A stretch of DNA of 64,000 nucleotides from Streptomyces zaomyceticus (lineage in GTDB: Bacteria > Actinomycetota > Actinomycetes > Streptomycetales > Streptomycetaceae), in the NCBI RefSeq assembly GCF_014656215.1, contig NZ_BNBZ01000009.1, positions 186,001 to 250,000 of the forward strand, in the 5' to 3' direction. Below the pieces are notes generated by a model. The model was not told where the DNA came from, searched no databases, and saw only the letters and a list, made by a program, of their open reading frames with translations. Each line of letters begins with the position of its first letter. Position 1 is the stretch's first letter. The translations under genes and the position numbers were made by a program. Positions 19,108-27,339 of this stretch are shown here, one piece after another.

Positions 19108-19575
19108 TTATGCGTCGGCCGGGCCGGGCTCGCCGTCCTCGGTTCCCTCGGTGTCCGCGAGGACGGGGGAGGCATGGTGGGACCAGATGCGCCAGCCGCC
19201 GGGTGTGTGGCGGAACACGTTGGTGGCGACGACGAGCTGGCCGACGAGGGGTCCCAGTTCGGCGCCGTCCTCGGCGGGGCCGCCGCTGAGGATGTTCTCG
19301 GTGCAGGTGACGACGGCGGTGCCGTCGGAGAGGGAGATCTTCAGGTCGGTGAGGAAGAACTGGATGTACTCGGTGTTCGCCATGATCAGCGCGTACGAGC
19401 GGAGCACCTCGCCGCGGCCGGTGAGGACGGGCCAGCCGGGATGGACGCAGGTGATGGGGGTGGCCCCGTCGTCGAGCCAGAGCTCCGAGACGCGTTCGAA
19501 GTCGCCGGTCTCCATCGCCTCGTAGAAGGCGGTGTTGGCGGCTTCGACGGCCGCCTCGTCGGTGCCGCGGCTCAC
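19108..19575 (-). CDS. NTF2-like (SnoaL-type) protein in the folate operon
   Basis: This 155-residue protein has the NTF2-like cone fold pattern: an early helix FYEAMETGDFERVSELWLDD, then THPGW-like CVHPGWPVLTGRGEVLRSY, and late strands NVFRHTPGGWRIWSHHAS. Relatives include SnoaL-type cyclases, ketosteroid isomerases and many ligand-binding proteins. Its GTG start overlaps the folP stop by 4 bp, indicating tight coupling, and I recall the same position in other actinobacterial fol clusters. A role in pterin handling or dihydroneopterin triphosphate processing is attractive, since no enzyme for the latter is seen here, but that is inference. Confidence 0.87.
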   Translation of the reverse strand: MSRGTDEAAVEAANTAFYEAMETGDFERVSELWLDDGATPITCVHPGWPVLTGRGEVLRSYALIMANTEYIQFFLTDLKISLSDGTAVVTCTENILSGGPAEDGAELGPLVGQLVVATNVFRHTPGGWRIWSHHASPVLADTEGTEDGEPGPADA

Positions 19576-20432
19576 GCGGCTCCCTCGACGGCGCGGGCGA
19601 CGCGGACGGCGTCGGCGGTGGCCCTGACCTCGTGGACCCGGACGGCCCAGGCGCCGGCGTGGGCGGCGAGGGCGGAGACGGCGGCGGTGGCGGCGTCGCG
19701 CTCGCGGGCGGGCGGCGGGGCGGCGCCCTCGCGGGCCAGGACGTGGCCGAGGAAGCGTTTGCGGGAGGCGGCGACCAGGAGGGGGTGGCCGAGGGCGCGG
19801 AGTTCGGGGAGGTGGGCGACGAGGGCGAGGTCGTGGGGGGCGAGTTTGGCGAAGCCGAGGCCGGGGTCGACGACGATGCGTTCGGGGGCGATTCCGCCGT
19901 CGACGACGGCCTCCAGGCGGGTGCGGAGTTCGGCGACGACCTCGGTGACGACGTCGTCGTACACGGCGAGGCTGTTCATGTCCTGGCTGAACCCGCGCCA
20001 GTGCATGACGACGAAGGGGACTTCGGCGGCGGCGACGGCGGGCACCATTCCGGGGTCGGCGAGGCCGCCGCTGACGTCGTTGACGAGGACGGCGCCGGCT
20101 TCGACGGCGCGGGCGGCCACGACGGCGCGCATGGTGTCGACGGAGACGGTGACGCCTTCGGCGGCGAGGCCCCGGACGACGGGGACGACGCGGCGGAGTT
20201 CTTCCTCCTCGTCGACACGGCTGGCTCCGGGCCGGGTGGACTCGCCGCCGACGTCGACGAGGTCGGCTCCCTCGGCGACGAGGTCGAGGCCGTGTTTGAC
20301 GGCGGTCGTGGTGTCGAACCAGCGGCCGCCGTCGGAGAAGGAGTCGGGGGTCACGTTGACCACGCCCATGACCGCGCAGCGGTCCCACTCCGGCAGGCCC
20401 CGGGCCGTACCCCGGTCGATCGTCGTACTCAT
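19572..20432 (-). CDS. folP: Dihydropteroate synthase
   Basis: This enzyme condenses 6-hydroxymethyl-dihydropterin pyrophosphate with p-aminobenzoate and is the target of sulfonamides. Signatures are MGVVNVTPDSFSDGG, the phosphate loop VDVGGESTRPGA, LVNDVSGG, VVDPGLGFAKL, and the late ASRKRFLG (sulfonamide region). It has 286 residues. The ATG at 20432 begins MSTTIDRG. It is first in the minus-strand folate operon and 28 bp downstream of the MprF-like gene stop, so transcription may come from that gene or from a promoter inside it. Confidence 0.96.
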   Translation of the reverse strand: MSTTIDRGTARGLPEWDRCAVMGVVNVTPDSFSDGGRWFDTTTAVKHGLDLVAEGADLVDVGGESTRPGASRVDEEEELRRVVPVVRGLAAEGVTVSVDTMRAVVAARAVEAGAVLVNDVSGGLADPGMVPAVAAAEVPFVVMHWRGFSQDMNSLAVYDDVVTEVVAELRTRLEAVVDGGIAPERIVVDPGLGFAKLAPHDLALVAHLPELRALGHPLLVAASRKRFLGHVLAREGAAPPPARERDAATAAVSALAAHAGAWAVRVHEVRATADAVRVARAVEGAA

Positions 20433-20460
20433 GTGTCCAGCGTAGGGCCCGGCGGTGGGA

Positions 20461-22305
20461 TCAGGCGGCGCGGATCTCGCGCTCGGCGGCCGCGGGGACG
20501 ATGTGGGCGCAGGGGCGCGGGGTGGGGGCGGGGCGCCGGCGGGCGAGGGGGCGGGGCAGGGAGAGGCTCAGGAAGCCTTCGGCCTGCATGGCGGCGAAGC
20601 CGATGCGGGGGAGGTCGCGGCTCTTGCGGTAGACGACGAAGCGGGGTTCCCAGCGGGGCCGGAACTTGGCGTTGAACTTGTAGAGCGACTCGATCTGGAA
20701 CCAGCGGGAGAGGAAGACGAGCAGTCCGCGCCAGACGCGCAGGACGGGGCCGGCGCCGATCTTCTCGCCGCGGGCGAGCGCGGAGCGGAACATGGCGAAG
20801 TTGAGGGACACGCGCGCGATGCCGAGGCCGGGGGAGGCCTGGAGGGCGGCGACGATGAGGAGCTCGTTCATGCCGGGGTCGGCGGAGCGGTCGCGCCGCA
20901 TGAGTTCGAGGGACATGCCGTCGGTGCCCCAGGGGACGAAGTGGATGATCGCCTTGAGGTCGCCGTAGGGCGAGTCGGGGTCGTCGTCGGTGTCGTTCTT
21001 GTGGGCGGTGGCTATCACCGCGTCTCCGTCGCCGGGGGCTCCGATGCGGCCGAGGGCCATGGAGAAGCCGCGCTCGGTGTCGGTGCCGCGCCAGTCGGCG
21101 GCGGCGCGGCGGACGCGTTCGAGTTCGGCGTCGTCGAGGTCACGGACACGGCGGACGCGGGTGGTGTATCCGTTGCGTTCGATGCGCTTCACCATCTGGC
21201 GGACGTTGCGCATGGCCCGCCCGGAGAGGGAGAAATCCGCGACGTCGACGACCGCCTCGTCGCCGAGCTCGAGGGCGTCGAGGCCGGTCTCCCGGGTCCA
21301 GACCTGGCCGCCGGTCTCGGAGCAGCCCATGACGGCGGGGGTCCAGGAGTGGGCCTTGGCCTCGTCCATGAAGCGTTCGATGGCGCCGGGCCAGGCTTCG
21401 ACGTCGCCGATGGGGTCGCCGCTGGCGAGCATGACGCCGGAGACGACGCGGTAGCAGACGGCGGCCTTGCCGCTGGGGGAGAAGACGACGCCCTTGTCGC
21501 TGCGGAGGGCGAAGTGGCCGAGGGAGTCGCGTCCGCCGTGCTGGTCGAGGAGGGCGCGGAGCCGGACCTCGTCCTCGTCGGTGAGGCGGGCGGCGGGGTG
21601 CTCGGGGCGGAAGGCGAGGTAGATGGTGGTGAGGGCGGTGAGCATGCCGAGGGCGCCGAGGGAGTAGCCGACGGTCCAGTCGACGCCGTTGCTGTAGTCG
21701 ACGGGGCCTTCGACGCCGAAGAGTCCGTACAGGACGTGTTCGAGGCGGTCGGCGAGGCTGGGGTCGCCGAGGACGCGGCGCGGGTGGGCGCTGACGATGA
21801 CGAGGCCGAGGGCGATGGATCCGGCGCCCATGAGGACGAAGTTGGCGAGTGCGCGCCAGCGGCTGCGCGGATCGGGCAGGGCGGCGAACTCGCCCCGGTG
21901 GCGCAGGAGGAGGGTGAGGAGTACGAGGGAGAGGAGGGCGCCGAGGACGGAGTGGCGCCAGACGAACTGGGCGGCGGCGCCGAGGGGGAGCAGGACGACG
22001 GCGGCGCGCCAGGCGCGGCGCTTGTGGCGCTTGAGGCCGTGGGCGAGGAGCAGCAGGAGGACGCCGGCGCTCAGGGAGAGGGCGGCGGAGAGGGGGCCGA
22101 GGGTGCCGGGGAGGACTTCCGCCATGGCGTGCATGCGGCTGGCGCGGAAGCGGGGGAAGACCCCGGCGGCGATGTCGATGAGGCCGATCAGGGTGCAGGC
22201 CGTTCCGACGAGCGCGGGGACCTTCTCGGGGCGGGGGCCGCGGAGAATCCGGCGTACTCGAACCGGAACCAATCCTGATTTGTCCCCATCTACTGTGACA
22301 GACAT
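20461..22305 (-). CDS. MprF-like phosphatidylglycerol lysyltransferase-domain protein
   Basis: This is a membrane protein of 614 residues. The N-terminal part (about 30-265) has six or seven hydrophobic helices. The C-terminal part (about 280-600) is the soluble DUF2156 double-GNAT domain of MprF and related enzymes, with DSLGHFALRSDKGVVFSPSG, ASGDPIGDVEAWPGAIERF and LELMRRDRSADPGMNELLI. Such enzymes transfer lysine or another amino acid from tRNA to phosphatidylglycerol, lowering surface charge and giving resistance to cationic peptides. The substrate amino acid cannot be read from sequence. The ATG at 22305 follows GGGAAG. It lies upstream of folP on the same strand. Confidence 0.88.
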   Translation of the reverse strand: MSVTVDGDKSGLVPVRVRRILRGPRPEKVPALVGTACTLIGLIDIAAGVFPRFRASRMHAMAEVLPGTLGPLSAALSLSAGVLLLLLAHGLKRHKRRAWRAAVVLLPLGAAAQFVWRHSVLGALLSLVLLTLLLRHRGEFAALPDPRSRWRALANFVLMGAGSIALGLVIVSAHPRRVLGDPSLADRLEHVLYGLFGVEGPVDYSNGVDWTVGYSLGALGMLTALTTIYLAFRPEHPAARLTDEDEVRLRALLDQHGGRDSLGHFALRSDKGVVFSPSGKAAVCYRVVSGVMLASGDPIGDVEAWPGAIERFMDEAKAHSWTPAVMGCSETGGQVWTRETGLDALELGDEAVVDVADFSLSGRAMRNVRQMVKRIERNGYTTRVRRVRDLDDAELERVRRAAADWRGTDTERGFSMALGRIGAPGDGDAVIATAHKNDTDDDPDSPYGDLKAIIHFVPWGTDGMSLELMRRDRSADPGMNELLIVAALQASPGLGIARVSLNFAMFRSALARGEKIGAGPVLRVWRGLLVFLSRWFQIESLYKFNAKFRPRWEPRFVVYRKSRDLPRIGFAAMQAEGFLSLSLPRPLARRRPAPTPRPCAHIVPAAAEREIRAA

Positions 22306-22470
22306 GGCTTCCCGTACTTCCCGTGGTCCTGCGAAGGGTCCTTGACTCCGGTCGGGCCCTGCGGCGCGTTCGGCGGGCCGTTCCGGTTGGTGCGCCTTCT
22401 AGGACGGAGTGGTGCGGGGTCGGGTTCATCGGTTCACAGGAAATTCTCGGAAAGAAGGCTCGGTCGCCCC

Positions 22471-23583
22471 ATGGGTCTCACCAGCAGCAAAGTCCTCGTG
22501 GTGGCGGTCGTACTGGCCGTGGCGCTGTTCCTCGCCACGGTCTGGCTCTGGCCGCGGCTCGCGCGTCGTGGCTGGCGGGCGGTGGTGGGCAGGGTGGGGC
22601 TGCTGCTCGTGACCCAGGTGGTGCTGTTCGCGGCGGTGGGGCTTGCGGCGAACCGTTCCTTCCTCTTCTACGGCTCGTGGGCCGACCTGTTCGGCCAGGA
22701 GCAGGACATGGGCGTGGTCGTCGACCACTCGGCCGGTTCGAAGGACGTGCGGGTGGTGGGCAAGCAGGCGCTCGACGTGCCGGGCGGCGGCCGCCCCGAG
22801 GTCGGCGGCCAGATACAGAAGGTCGTCGTGGCGGGGGAGCGGTCGGGGATCGTCTCGCCGGCCTACGTGTACCTCCCGCCGGAGTACTTCCAGGCGCGGT
22901 ACGCGAAGCGCGCGTTCCCGGCCTCGGTGGTGCTCACCGGGTATCCGGGGACGGCGGAGAACCTGATCAAGGGGCTGAAGTACCCGAAGACGGCGTACCT
23001 CCAGGCGAAGGCCGGGCGGATGCAGCCGATGATCCTGGTGATGCTGCGTCCGACGGTGGCCCCGCCCCGGGACACCGAGTGCGTGGACGTGCCCGGTGGT
23101 CCGCAGACGGAGACCTTCTTCGCGGAGGACCTGCCGAAGGCGGTGTCGGAGACGTACCGGGTGGGCACGAAGCCCCGGAACTGGGGGTTCATGGGGAACT
23201 CCACGGGCGCGTACTGCGCGCTGAAGATCGCTCTGCACCACCCGGACCGGTTCGCGGCGGGGGCCGGTTTCTCCGCGTACTACCGGGCGGCGGAGGACGT
23301 GACGACGGGTGACCTCTTCCACGGGGACGACGGGCTGCGCAAGCGGGCCGATCTGCTGTGGAGCCTGGACCATCTGCCGCAGGGCAGGACGTCGTTCCTG
23401 GTGACGACGTCGAAGCGGGGCGAGGACAACCGGCGGGGCACGCTGGAGTTCATCAAGAAGGTGAAGAGCCCGGCGAGCGTCTCGTCGATCACGCTGGAGA
23501 GCGGCGGCCACAACTTCAACACGTGGAACCGCGAGATCCCGCCGGGCATGGTCTGGATGGGCGGCAAGCTCAGCGCGACCTGA
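22471..23583 (+). CDS. Membrane-anchored alpha/beta-hydrolase (esterase D / Ag85-like)
   Basis: This 370-residue protein has two N-terminal hydrophobic helices (about 8-28 and 42-62) and an extracytoplasmic alpha/beta-hydrolase domain. The nucleophile elbow is GNSTG (MGNSTGAYCALKIAL), and the catalytic His is probably in SGGHNFNTW near the C-terminus. The order resembles the putative esterase family that includes mycobacterial antigen 85 and Fes. YVYLPPEYFQARY and FPASVVLTGYPGTAENLI are typical for it. The ATG at 22471 follows GAAAGAAGG. It is divergent from the MprF-like gene, suggesting an envelope-related role; the substrate is unknown. Confidence 0.86.
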   Translation: MGLTSSKVLVVAVVLAVALFLATVWLWPRLARRGWRAVVGRVGLLLVTQVVLFAAVGLAANRSFLFYGSWADLFGQEQDMGVVVDHSAGSKDVRVVGKQALDVPGGGRPEVGGQIQKVVVAGERSGIVSPAYVYLPPEYFQARYAKRAFPASVVLTGYPGTAENLIKGLKYPKTAYLQAKAGRMQPMILVMLRPTVAPPRDTECVDVPGGPQTETFFAEDLPKAVSETYRVGTKPRNWGFMGNSTGAYCALKIALHHPDRFAAGAGFSAYYRAAEDVTTGDLFHGDDGLRKRADLLWSLDHLPQGRTSFLVTTSKRGEDNRRGTLEFIKKVKSPASVSSITLESGGHNFNTWNREIPPGMVWMGGKLSAT

Positions 23584-23613
23584 GGGCGGTGGCCCTCGGG
23601 GGCCTTCGGGGGC

Positions 23614-23696
23614 CCGACGGGACCGCGACCCGGGGTCACGTTCCTTCGGGGGTGTCCGACGGGACCGCGACCGGGGTCACTTCCCTTCGGGGGCGG
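23614..23696. repeat. 42-bp tandem duplication at the 3' end of the osmoprotectant ATPase gene
   Basis: Two near-identical units start at 23614 and 23656, each with CCGACGGGACCGCGACC, GGGGTCAC and CTTCGGGGG. The gene's stop (23677-23679) falls in the second unit, and a third, shorter similarity (CTTCGGGGG...CCGACGG) lies inside the coding end at 23685-23706. Confidence 0.85.
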
Positions 23697-24687
23697 TGCC
23701 CGACGGAACGGAGGCCCGGCGCAGAGCGCGGTGGACGCCCTCCGGGGTGAGGACGCCGAGGGGCCGGCCGTCTTCGCCGGTGATCGTGAGGCGCCCGGTG
23801 TCGTGCTGGAGGAGCACGGCGAGGGCGTCCTTCAGGGAGGTGCCGAGGGGGACGGGGGCGGCGCCGTCCCGGCTCCCGGACTTCTCCGACGAGGTGGGAC
23901 CCGCCGCCGGTACGGGGTCGAGGTCGGCCTCGGTGACCGGGGTGACGGCGAGCCGCTTCAGGCCCCGGTCGCTGCCGACGAAGTCCGCGACGTACGGGGT
24001 GGCGGGCGAGCCGAGGACGGTGGCGGGGGTGTCGAACTGCTCGATGCGGCCCTGTCCGTAGACGGCCATGCGGTCGCCCATGCGGACGGCCTCCTCGATG
24101 TCGTGGGTGACGAGGAGGACGGTCTTGCGGACGGTTGCCTGGAGGGCGAGGAACTCGTTCTGGAGGCGTTCGCGGACGACGGGGTCGACGGCGCCGAACG
24201 GCTCGTCCATGAGGAGGACCGGCGGGTCGGCGGCGAGGGCGCGGGCGACTCCGACGCGCTGGCGCTGACCGCCGGAGAGCTGGGCGGGGTAGCGGGAGCC
24301 GTAGGTGGCCGGGTCGAGGCCGACGAGGTCGAGGAGTTCGGCGGCACGCGCGCGTGCGGCGGCCTTCTTCCACCCGAGGAGCGCGGGGACGGTCGCGGTG
24401 TTGTCGAGGACCGTGCGGTGGGGGAAGAGCCCGACCTGCTGGATGACGTAGCCGATCTTGCGGCGCAGGGCGACGGGGTCGACGCCGGAGATGTCCTCGC
24501 CGCCGACGAGGACGCGTCCGGAGGTCGGCTCGACGAGCCGGTTCACCATCATCATGGTGGTCGTCTTGCCGCAGCCGGACGGCCCGACCAGGGTGACGAG
24601 TTCGCCCTCCGCGACCTCGAAGGAGAGGTCGTCGACGGCGGTGGTGCCGTCCGCGTACCGCTTGGTCACGTGCTCGAACCGGATCAT
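23677..24687 (-). CDS. OpuC-type osmoprotectant ABC importer ATPase with CBS domain
   Basis: This is the ATP-binding subunit of a quaternary-amine (glycine betaine / choline type) importer, 336 residues. Walker A is GPSGCGKTTT, the signature LSGGQRQRVGVARALA, Walker B PPVLLMDEPFGAVDP, and the H-loop VTHDIEEA; the last is typical of OpuA/OpuC/ProV. The C-terminal 90 residues contain one CBS-like unit (LKDALAVLLQHDTGRLTITGEDG). In OpuA paired CBS units sense ionic strength, but one unit with a long linker is common in this OpuC group. The gene is divergent from its permease and binding-protein genes, with 144 bp between starts. Its 3' end carries a tandem duplication. Confidence 0.92.
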   Translation of the reverse strand: MIRFEHVTKRYADGTTAVDDLSFEVAEGELVTLVGPSGCGKTTTMMMVNRLVEPTSGRVLVGGEDISGVDPVALRRKIGYVIQQVGLFPHRTVLDNTATVPALLGWKKAAARARAAELLDLVGLDPATYGSRYPAQLSGGQRQRVGVARALAADPPVLLMDEPFGAVDPVVRERLQNEFLALQATVRKTVLLVTHDIEEAVRMGDRMAVYGQGRIEQFDTPATVLGSPATPYVADFVGSDRGLKRLAVTPVTEADLDPVPAAGPTSSEKSGSRDGAAPVPLGTSLKDALAVLLQHDTGRLTITGEDGRPLGVLTPEGVHRALRRASVPSGTAPEGK

Positions 24688-24831
24688 GGTTCCCCATTCT
24701 GGCCCCTGGATGCCGGGGGTGTGTGAAGGGCGTGTTGCCGCATTGTGGCGGGTCTCGGGGATTGTCGGTGGCGGGGGTTAGGGTCGTCACACATGCGTTC
24801 GGGAGGGTCGACGAACCGGGGGGAGGGACGG

Positions 24832-25518
24832 ATGAGCGCGCCGAACTGTCTGGTCACGAACGACTGGATATGCGGGGAGTATCTGCGGACGCGGGCCGGG
24901 GAGTTGACGGACGCCACGCTCCAGCATGTGGGAATCACGGTCGTGTCCGTGCTGATCGCGCTCGCCGTCGCGGTGCCGCTCGCCCTGCTCGTCCGCGCCA
25001 GGCCGCGGTTCGCGGGACCGGTTCTCGGTCTGACCACCCTGCTCTACACGGTGCCGTCGCTCGCCATGTTCTCTTTGCTGCTGCCCCTGTTCGGTCTTTC
25101 GGCGGCGCTCGTGGTGACCGGCCTCGTGCTGTACGCGCTGACCATCCTCGTGCGGAACACCCTGGCGGGTCTCGCCGCGGTGCCGGCCGAGACCCGGGAG
25201 GCGGCGCGGGGCATGGGCTACGGCTCGCTGCGTCTCCTGTGGGAGGTCGAACTGCCGCTCGCGCTCCCGGTGCTGATGGCGGGCATACGGATGGCGACGG
25301 TCTCCACGATCGCGCTGACGACGGTCGGTTCGGTCGTCGGCCGCGGCGGCCTCGGGAATCTCATCGAGGACGCGCTGCCCACCTTCTTCAAGGCGCAGAT
25401 GCTCGCCGCCTCGGTGCTGTGCGTGCTGCTCGCCGTCACAGCCGACCTTTTGCTCCTGGGACTCCAGCGGCTGCTGACGCCGTGGACCCGGATACGGACC
25501 GCGCCGGGAGGTGGGTGA
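24832..25518 (+). CDS. OpuC-type osmoprotectant importer permease 1
   Basis: This is an ABC importer membrane subunit of 228 residues with six predicted helices. The cytoplasmic EAA-like loop is ETREAARGMGYGSLRLLWEVELPLALPVLMAGIR, the family's ATPase-docking site. The ATG at 24832 has GGGAGGG seven bases upstream. The second permease gene starts 2 bp after the stop, and the binding protein follows, so the three form one transcript divergent from the ATPase gene. Two distinct permeases are expected for the OpuC/OpuB type. Confidence 0.92.
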   Translation: MSAPNCLVTNDWICGEYLRTRAGELTDATLQHVGITVVSVLIALAVAVPLALLVRARPRFAGPVLGLTTLLYTVPSLAMFSLLLPLFGLSAALVVTGLVLYALTILVRNTLAGLAAVPAETREAARGMGYGSLRLLWEVELPLALPVLMAGIRMATVSTIALTTVGSVVGRGGLGNLIEDALPTFFKAQMLAASVLCVLLAVTADLLLLGLQRLLTPWTRIRTAPGGG

Positions 25519-25519
25519 G

Positions 25520-26185
25520 ATGGGCATCGTGACGGACGCCTGGGGCTGGCTCACCACCGGCGCGCACTGGACGGGCGAGGAGGGCGTCGGGCAGCGGCTC
25601 GCCGAGCACGTGTACGTGAGCGGGGCGGCGCTGCTGATCGCCGGGGCGCTCGCGCTGCCGCTGGGATTGTGGCTCGGCCACCTCGGCAGGGGCGGGACGC
25701 TCGCGGTGAACGTGTCCAACGTGGGGCGGGCGATCCCCGTCTTCGCGGTGCTCGCCCTGTTCATGGTGTCGCCCCTGCGGAACGCCGGGTACGTGCCGAC
25801 CGTCGTGGCCCTCGTGCTCTTCGCGATACCGCCGCTCCTCACCAACGCCTACGTGGGGATGCGGGAGGTGGACCGGGCCGCGGTCCGGGCCGCGCGGGGC
25901 ATGGGGATGACGGGCGGCCAGCTCTTCCGGCGGGTCGAACTCCCGCTGGCGAGGCCGGTGGTGATGACCGGGGTGCGCTCTGCCGCGGTGCAGGTGGTCG
26001 CCACGGCGACGGTGGCGGCGATGGTCGGCCAGGGCGGCCTGGGCCGGATCATCACGGCCGGATTCGCCAGGTACGACACGGCGCAGGTCGTCGCGGGCGC
26101 GGTGCTCGTCGCCCTGCTGGCCCTTCTGGTGGAGGGCGTACTGGTGGGCGCGGAGCGCCTCTTCGGGCGGCTCGCCCGCCTCTGA
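25520..26185 (+). CDS. OpuC-type osmoprotectant importer permease 2
   Basis: This is the second membrane subunit, 221 residues from ATG 25520. I preferred this ATG over GTG 25511 because GGGAGG sits eight bases before the ATG but overlaps the GTG. The docking loop is VDRAAVRAARGMGMTGGQLFRRVELPLARPVVMTGVR, and the helix AVQVVATATVAAMVGQGGLGRIITAGFARYD is characteristic. It starts two bases after the first permease stop and is followed 37 bp later by the substrate-binding lipoprotein. Confidence 0.92.
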   Translation: MGIVTDAWGWLTTGAHWTGEEGVGQRLAEHVYVSGAALLIAGALALPLGLWLGHLGRGGTLAVNVSNVGRAIPVFAVLALFMVSPLRNAGYVPTVVALVLFAIPPLLTNAYVGMREVDRAAVRAARGMGMTGGQLFRRVELPLARPVVMTGVRSAAVQVVATATVAAMVGQGGLGRIITAGFARYDTAQVVAGAVLVALLALLVEGVLVGAERLFGRLARL

Positions 26186-26222
26186 ACTTCATGTTGAACG
26201 CTGACTGGGAATGGGTGATCTC

Positions 26223-27209
26223 GTGAACAGGGTCTCGCGTATCGCGGGCGCGGTACTGGGTACGGCGGCGCTGACCGTCGCGCTCGCCGCGTGCGGCGGC
26301 GACAGCCTGGAGCAGGGCAAGGGGAAGGGTTCGGGTGACTCCGAAGGCGCCGACGGCGCGGAGAAGGGTTCGCTGGTGGTCGGTGCCGCCGCGTTCACCG
26401 AGGCCAAGGTGCTCGCCGAGCTGTACGCCCAGACGCTGCGGGACGCCGGATACTCCGTGTCCATCACCACGGTGAAGAATCGCGAGCTGTACGAGCCGTC
26501 CCTGGAGAAGGGCGAGATCGACGTCGTCCCGGAATACGCGGCGACGATCGCGGAATTCCTCAACGCGAAGGTGAACGGGCCGAAGGCGCCCGAGGAGAAG
26601 CCGGTCGCCTCCGGTGACGCGACGGCCACGGTCGAGGCGCTGCGGAAGCTCGCCGAACCGCGTGGTCTGAAGGTGCTGGCGGTCGGTGGGGCCGTCGATC
26701 AGAACGCCTTCGCGGTCACGAAGGAATTCGCCGAGAAGAACAAGCTGAAGACACTTTCCGATCTCGGAGCGGCGAAGCTGAAGGTGAAGATCGCCGCCGG
26801 TGACGAATGCGCGGTGAGGCCGTTCTGCGCGCCCGGTCTGAAGAAGACGTACGGGATCGACGTGACCGGGATCGACCCCAAGGGCGTCGGCACCCCGCAG
26901 GCCAAGCAGGCGGTGAAGGACGGGGTGGACCAGTTGGTCCTGACGACCACCACGGACGCCACGATCGACAGCTACGGCCTGGTCTTCCTCGAAGACGACA
27001 AGAAGCTGCAGAACGCCGACAACGTGCTGCCCGTGGTCAACGCCAAGGACGCCGGTTCTCCGGAGATAGCCGCCGCCCTGGACAAGATCACCAAGGTGTT
27101 GACCACAGCGGATCTCGCCGAACTCAACCGCAAGGTGGACGCCGAGCGGGCGAAGCCCGAGGACGTCGCCAAGACGTATCTGGAGACGAAGGGGCTGCTC
27201 AAGAAGTAG
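26223..27209 (+). CDS. OpuC-type osmoprotectant-binding lipoprotein
   Basis: This is the extracytoplasmic binding protein of the importer, 328 residues. The signal peptide ends in the lipobox LAAC, then comes a Gly/Ser/Asp-rich tether, and the mature domain starts LVVGAAAFTEAKVLAELYAQTLRDAG, diagnostic for the OpuAC/OsmF-type fold. VKNRELYEPSLEKGEIDVVPEYAATIAEFL follows the usual pattern. I took GTG 26223 (NRVSRIAGAV) as start, with ATG 26211 a near-equal alternative; neither has a strong ribosome site. It is last in the plus-strand transport operon. Confidence 0.92.
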   Translation: MNRVSRIAGAVLGTAALTVALAACGGDSLEQGKGKGSGDSEGADGAEKGSLVVGAAAFTEAKVLAELYAQTLRDAGYSVSITTVKNRELYEPSLEKGEIDVVPEYAATIAEFLNAKVNGPKAPEEKPVASGDATATVEALRKLAEPRGLKVLAVGGAVDQNAFAVTKEFAEKNKLKTLSDLGAAKLKVKIAAGDECAVRPFCAPGLKKTYGIDVTGIDPKGVGTPQAKQAVKDGVDQLVLTTTTDATIDSYGLVFLEDDKKLQNADNVLPVVNAKDAGSPEIAAALDKITKVLTTADLAELNRKVDAERAKPEDVAKTYLETKGLLKK

Positions 27210-27339
27210 GCATCGGGTGAGGGGAGTCGGCCCGAAACGGAACCGGAACGGTGGATATCCACTTCTGATGTCGAGAAGTGGCCAAGAGATTGCCGGGCCG
27301 ACGCCCCACGCGGCGCCTACGCACGGTAAATTTCAGGCC

